Below, in pieces: positions 59,444 through 64,000 of a DNA stretch of 64,000 nucleotides. The notes under the pieces are model-generated. The model did no database searches. It saw nothing but the letters and a program-made list of their open reading frames with translations, and had not been told where the DNA came from. Source of the DNA: Codonopsis lanceolata (lineage: Eukaryota > Streptophyta > Magnoliopsida > Asterales > Campanulaceae); contig CM028378.1 in assembly GCA_013146195.2 (NCBI GenBank), positions 85,122,295 to 85,186,294 of the forward strand, in the 5' to 3' direction. A program made the translations under genes and the position numbers. Every line of letters starts with the position of its first letter. The first letter of the stretch is position 1.

Positions 59444-60113
59444 GATGGACATGATTAACTACATATTAAAATATGAGATGTACATTATATTCAATAGCAA
59501 TTATAATCAAGTTGAATCAATTATTCACCAAATCCAGATAATAAAAAATTGAATAAAAAGTATAGAAAATAGAGAAAAAATTGAAGGATTTAACAAAGAT
59601 CCTTATGTAGTTTCAAGAGAGGTCGTGATATCGAAGCGAAGAAAGCCTGTAAAAAGTGGTTTGTGATTTCAAGTAAATTACGGCACCCGATTTTTACTAA
59701 ATACATATAGATGATTAAATCTTATGAATCAATAGTCAACCTATTTTGGATTGACAAAATCCGAATCAAGGGCCAATTCATTTGGTACATATGTTACATT
59801 AGTATGAGGTTTATATCAAGGGCCAATCCATTTGGTACATATGTTAGGGACAAAAACTTATGTAAGACGGTCTTATAAATTTTTTTTGTAAGACGTATCC
59901 TATTTACCTTACCCGTCGTGTATTGGTGGGTTGAGTTGTGAGAGAGTGGTGTTCCATCTTACGAATTAAGATCCGTAAAACAGTTTTATAGTATGAGGAT
60001 TTTTCAATAAAATGGTTGTAAACTTGCACCTTATTTTAAAAGATTTATTTTCCTAAAATATTCTTACATTTAATTATTTAAATTTTAGAAGGTTTGATGA
60101 CTATCATTATTTC
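59442..60113. other. AT-rich intergenic sequence
   Basis: Contains a direct repeat of about 36 bp (cataccaagggccaat-like phrase with ccatttggtacatatgtta, near 59769 and 59817) and the taagac/gtctta repeat (59845-59985). No gene. Confidence 0.6.
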
Positions 60114-63100
60114 TGTGACGACCCGACCCCGACCCCGAGGAGGAATCGCGGGTCATGTCGTCCAAATAAGGACTACCATTCATGCAAGGACTCAATTATC
60201 AAAACTGACGTGACGCAACATTGGACACGTAGTAAAACTCGACACTAAAAAACCGGAATAATTTAAAACTTTAGAACTTGATATAACAATTAATAGCAAG
60301 TAAACCAAGTCATCGGCGAATTTACGACCGGAACCCAACACTAACAAGTCATGCTAATATATAAACACCTCGACGGCTAAACATGCCGGAAAAACTACAA
60401 AAGTAATTAAGAGCTAATGGCATGCTCAGCGGAAGTCTTAACGAGTGAACCAATACATGCAAGCAAGGCTCGGCCTACAAGTGTCGACAAACAACTAGAA
60501 ACATAAGTAGTACTATTAGTCTTAGTCTACAACAAGTACGAGTTACTATAATTACACATTCCCAAGCGAAGTCTAAATGATTTGCTTAAACCCAAGCCCT
60601 GCAAAGAGAACCAAAAGCCAACGCTACCACCTCTAGGCGAACGATCACAAACAAGAGTAGACGATCAACCTCGATGAGACGGTCCTGGATGATTAGGATC
60701 TAAAACAGTAAAAGGGAGGGGGTAAGTCATAAAGACTTTGTATGTGGCAACCCCGACCCCGGACCCGAGATGGATCCGCGGACCGGAGCGCCAAACAAGA
60801 CAATACAAGAAGGGAAGAACATGCAAGGACACAAAAATTATTTTAAAACTGACGTGACGCAACATTTCAGTCGCAAGAGAACTCGACACAAAAGGTCAGC
60901 ATTTTCAAAATCATTTCACCTGATAAACGAAGCTTAAGCAATTCCAAGTCTTCGGCGACACAAATTCCACCGAACCCAAGCTAAGCGCTAATAACGACAA
61001 GGAAATAAATAAGAGCTAATAGATGCTCAATGAAGACTATACGAGTGAACAACACACGATATACAAGGCACGCCTAGTACAATTGCCGGCATCAAAGAGA
61101 AGTAAGTACTACAAGAGTTAATACTACAAGTAGCTGCTGTGAATACACGTAGTACAAGTCTATACAATCCCAAGCATAGTCTAGATGACTAGCTTATACC
61201 CATCGCCCTCCAAGCAATAATAAAAGAAGATAAGAGGACCTCTAAAACCACCTCTTCAACCGCAAAAGTCGGATCAAAAGAGAACTAAGGCGAATGAGCA
61301 CCGCGAGCCTCAACAAGAAGGTCCCGTCCTGCTAGGATCTAAAAAAAAAAGTCAGGGAACGGGTAAGTCATAATGACTCGTAAGCTATCAATCATGCATG
61401 ACAAGGCATTATGCAACACATTAGGCAAGACAATATTTCAATCATGTATATCAATTATTTAAGATGCACATTATTGCACATAGTTCACATAATATGAGGA
61501 TATAGAACTCGCCGCTACGAGACCGCAAAATGCATAACTTTCGATAGCGCGGCGAGCGATAATCGATGGTTGTGATAATACATCGATCTCAGAGATGCTC
61601 GGAAAACAATAGTCATTCTCAATGGTCGCATTGGTTGGCCAAGGAGAGCTCTTCCACCTGCACGCGCCGTGGAGAGCGTTTTCCCCGCTGGTGGCCAAGT
61701 GAGGCGAAAGCGATAACAAGTATGCTACCGGACTTATGCAATGCCAAGTAGTATTTACTCAACAATCAATCATTATGGAACGAGTCCGACAAGAGCCCTC
61801 GCTCAAGATTAGTATATAATCTCATCAATAAACAATCAAGATTGAGCTCGACAAGAGTTTAACTCAATATATCAATTATCAAGTATGCATTTATTATGTC
61901 ATAAAGATACAAGCATGACAGTCAATTCATTTCAATAGTCTAGAATTAGTTTTCTAGTGTAACACATGTAATAACGTCGTAGGGATCGATCATTGAGCCG
62001 GTATTGTTCAATAGCTCACTATTGTCGAATCCGCTGAGTCATTTCTATAAATTCAAGCTTGTAGAGTTAAAGTACTATTTGCATTTCCAACTCTTTTCTA
62101 AGTTATCGCATTGATTTATCTAGGTCATTAATCCACATAACAATCATAGCTAAGAATAAACTCAAGTTCCTAAATTCATGGAACCCTAGATCACATTTTC
62201 CCAAATAATGGTCGAAAGTCTATGACCCAAGAATAATAGTTATTTCTAACGTAGAGTAGAACACTTTTACTTCTAGGCTTAGTGTCCAAATCGAAACATT
62301 TGCTTTCATGGTCTATAGTTCCAGATTTTCATACTCTCAAGAATACTCCACTACCATGGTAGAAATTAAGGAGAGCAACGATTTAGACATGAGAGAAGGG
62401 AAGCAAGAGAGGGTAGCATGTTATCTCTAACATGGACCTAAGGGAAATTGATAGCTTACCTCAAGCAAGCAAAAATACGGCAAGAAAAACCGACGGTGGC
62501 AATCGTCAGACGACGCATGACGCAACGGCGGTCTCTGAATCGCAAGCGGTCTTGAATCTCTTGAAGCAACCCCTCACGCACTAATCTCACCAAGACTCTC
62601 ACGCACAAGCTCGCCTTAGACCTGAGAAGATCGACGTGAGAAATGAGTCGTGAAATGAAGAAAGAGAAATGGCGTAAGTGTAGATTAGCTTGATTAAATG
62701 ATAATGGAATCCACATGTCACTTGATGAATGGTAGAAAGATGTTTAGCAATCTTAATTAGGCTTAGATTAGCTAATTAGACTCTAATACAAGTGGTTTAA
62801 GTCACTAATGGTAGAGGTTTAGTAAGGTACAATCGTGAAATGCCCAATGTTGCGTAAAATCACGCTTTTGCCGAAATCTTCATCGTCGGCTAGTGGCCGA
62901 ACTTCCTTCATAATGTTCGGTTATCATGGCCGAACAAGCCCAAAATGTTCGGGTTGGCATGGTAGAACGATTCCTCGCCATACGTTAGGTCAAACAGTCC
63001 GATTTGCACGTATAACGCAGATAAGGTATGTACAACTCCAAGCATTAAACGAGTATCAATGGTCCAAAAACAATTATAAATGTCTCTCAAGGTCTTGGCT

Positions 63101-63307
63101 AAGTCCAAATATCAAAGCCCCAGCAAGAACAAGTCAATCTAGAGCATACAAGGCAATAGGCGCTCGATACGGCAATAACGGTTCGATCAAGGAATGCAAT
63201 CGAGTCAAACATGTTAGTGGATATTACAAGATGTTAAAAGCATATTCTAATCATGTTAAAACATGTATGGAAGAGAAGTTATACAAGTAGGTTCTCGGGT
63301 TCTCACA
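60114..63307 (-). repeat. 3' LTR of a Ty3/gypsy element, ~3.2 kb
   Basis: On the minus strand the LTR starts TGTGAGAACCCGAG at 63307, directly after a purine tract AAGTGGGGGGAGGA (63321-63308), and ends GGGGTCGGGTCGTCACA at 60114. A long LTR with this wording is typical of Tekay/Del-type chromoviruses. Open frames inside it (for example 62835-63290) have no family resemblance. The outer ~1.26 kb is internally duplicated (60114-60742 and 60743-~61375). The partner LTR lies beyond the window. Confidence 0.75.
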
Positions 63308-63321
63308 TCCTCCCCCCACTT
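63308..63321 (-). promoter_or_regulatory. polypurine tract of the gypsy element
   Basis: AAGTGGGGGGAGGA on the minus strand, abutting the TG start of the 3' LTR and following the end of pol. It primes plus-strand DNA synthesis in LTR elements. Confidence 0.7.
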
Positions 63322-63779
63322 AAAGGAATTTAGTCCCTAAATCATGCCCGTAATCATCAAACAGAAATGATATCTTTCTCTCATATCGTGCTCTGCTTCC
63401 CAAGTAGCTTCCTCAATGTCATGGTTCTTCCACAAGACTTGACTAACGGGATCCGTTCTGCCCTCAAGATTTGCTCCCTTAGTATCAAGAATCCTCACCG
63501 TCTTTCATCATAAGAAAGATCGGGTTCGAATGAAATCTCATCGTAAACAAGGACATGCGATTCATCTTTCAAGTTTTTGCGTAGCATCGAGACATGGAAT
63601 ACATCGTGAACATCCGGAGCAACGAAGGTGGCAATGCTAACCGATACACCAAGGATCCAATCTTTCTAAGATCTCAAAGGTCTAATAAATCTAGGTGAAA
63701 GTTTACCTTTCTTCCCAAATCGCTTAGTACCATGCTTCGGGGCGATATTCAAGAATACATGATCACCAACCTCGAAACT
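63322..63779 (-). pseudogene. gypsy integrase C-terminus and chromodomain-like end
   Basis: On the minus strand, SFEVGDHVFLNIAPKHGTKR, then FGKKGKLSPRFI, is the integrase C-terminal GPF/Y-type region. Further on come HDVFHVSMLRKNLKDESHV and a tail VLWKNHDIEEATWEAEHDM resembling the chromodomain of plant chromoviruses. At least one frame change (near 63500-63510 and in the PLRS region) breaks the frame in this copy. Confidence 0.75.
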
Positions 63780-63879
63780 NNNNNNNNNNNNNNNNNNNNN
63801 NNNNNNNNNNNNNNNNNNNNNNNNNNNNNNNNNNNNNNNNNNNNNNNNNNNNNNNNNNNNNNNNNNNNNNNNNNNNNNN
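63780..63879. other. assembly gap (100 N)
   Basis: Exactly 100 N, the customary placeholder for a gap of unknown size. The flanking gypsy domains are not adjacent in a normal element (see findings). Confidence 0.97.
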
Positions 63880-64000
63880 CCCACTTTCAAGAAGTTCATG
63901 CAACTCTCTCAACTTCAGTTGGAGCCATTCTATAAGGTGCTCTAGAAATAGGCGAGATTTCTGGCAATATCTCAATGCAAAACTCTAACTCTCGGTCGGG
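63880..64000 (-). pseudogene. gypsy reverse transcriptase N-terminal part
   Basis: The minus strand reads [20 protein letters not shown], then [20 protein letters not shown], the well-known entry into the gypsy RT domain (...[16 protein letters not shown]). It is continuous to the window end and cut by the gap on its C-terminal side. Confidence 0.8.

Noticed and set aside
62835..63290. 151-codon plus-strand open frame
   Set aside because: Lies within the gypsy 3' LTR, antisense to the element, with no family resemblance.

Overview
The window is nuclear DNA of a flowering plant, almost certainly a eudicot. The evidence is AT-rich sequence, GT-AG split genes, a plant CYP707A gene, a plant trihelix-domain fragment, and dense nesting of plant transposon families (Ty1/copia, Ty3/gypsy, LINE, hAT, MULE, PIF/Harbinger, Stowaway, Helitron). 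No bacterial, organellar, tRNA, rRNA or CRISPR features were seen. A 100-N scaffold gap lies at 63780-63879.

Two host genes can be built from the sequence. (1) A plus-strand gene with six small exons between 4481 and 16569 lacks its 5' end, which lies left of the window. Its reading phase agrees across every intron. The predicted C-terminal ~116 residues look like plant NNF1/PMF1, a kinetochore MIS12-complex subunit. Its introns are full of nested transposons. (2) A minus-strand, seven-exon CYP707A gene (ABA 8'-hydroxylase, ABA catabolism) lies at 36139-33790. All P450 signature motifs are visible, but one base is missing in an A7 run of exon 4, so the frame breaks just before the ExxR motif. 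Its upstream DNA has a TATA box, a CACGTG/ABRE-type G-box and an 18-bp perfect palindrome. Just beyond its 3' end is a one-exon fragment resembling the C terminus of an FtsH-like (FTSHI) plastid protein.

Layout. 1-4.2 kb: minus-strand copia element with two LTRs but a deleted reverse transcriptase, nested in an older LTR element. 4.5-16.6 kb: NNF1-like gene, whose introns hold hAT, Stowaway, LINE, gypsy gag and copia relics. 16.6-27 kb: MITE-rich, with one Helitron inserted in another. 27-31.4 kb: degenerate minisatellite split by a solo LTR, a hAT MITE, a Pack-MULE carrying a trihelix-domain fragment, and a hairpin-like MULE MITE. 33-36.6 kb: FTSHI fragment and CYP707A. 36.6-46 kb: AT-rich MITE debris and a hAT element. 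46.3-48.5 kb: two related MULE-type elements. 49.9-54.1 kb: MULE transposase N-terminal relic and a degraded Tork-like copia pol. 57-59.3 kb: Harbinger element with transposase relic, hAT relic and a third Helitron. 60.1-64 kb: 3' LTR and pol end of a minus-strand gypsy element, with the N gap hiding most of its pol.

No functional pathway links the genes. What organises the window is layered transposon insertion around two ordinary plant genes. Many insertions can be ordered from their intact target-site duplications.
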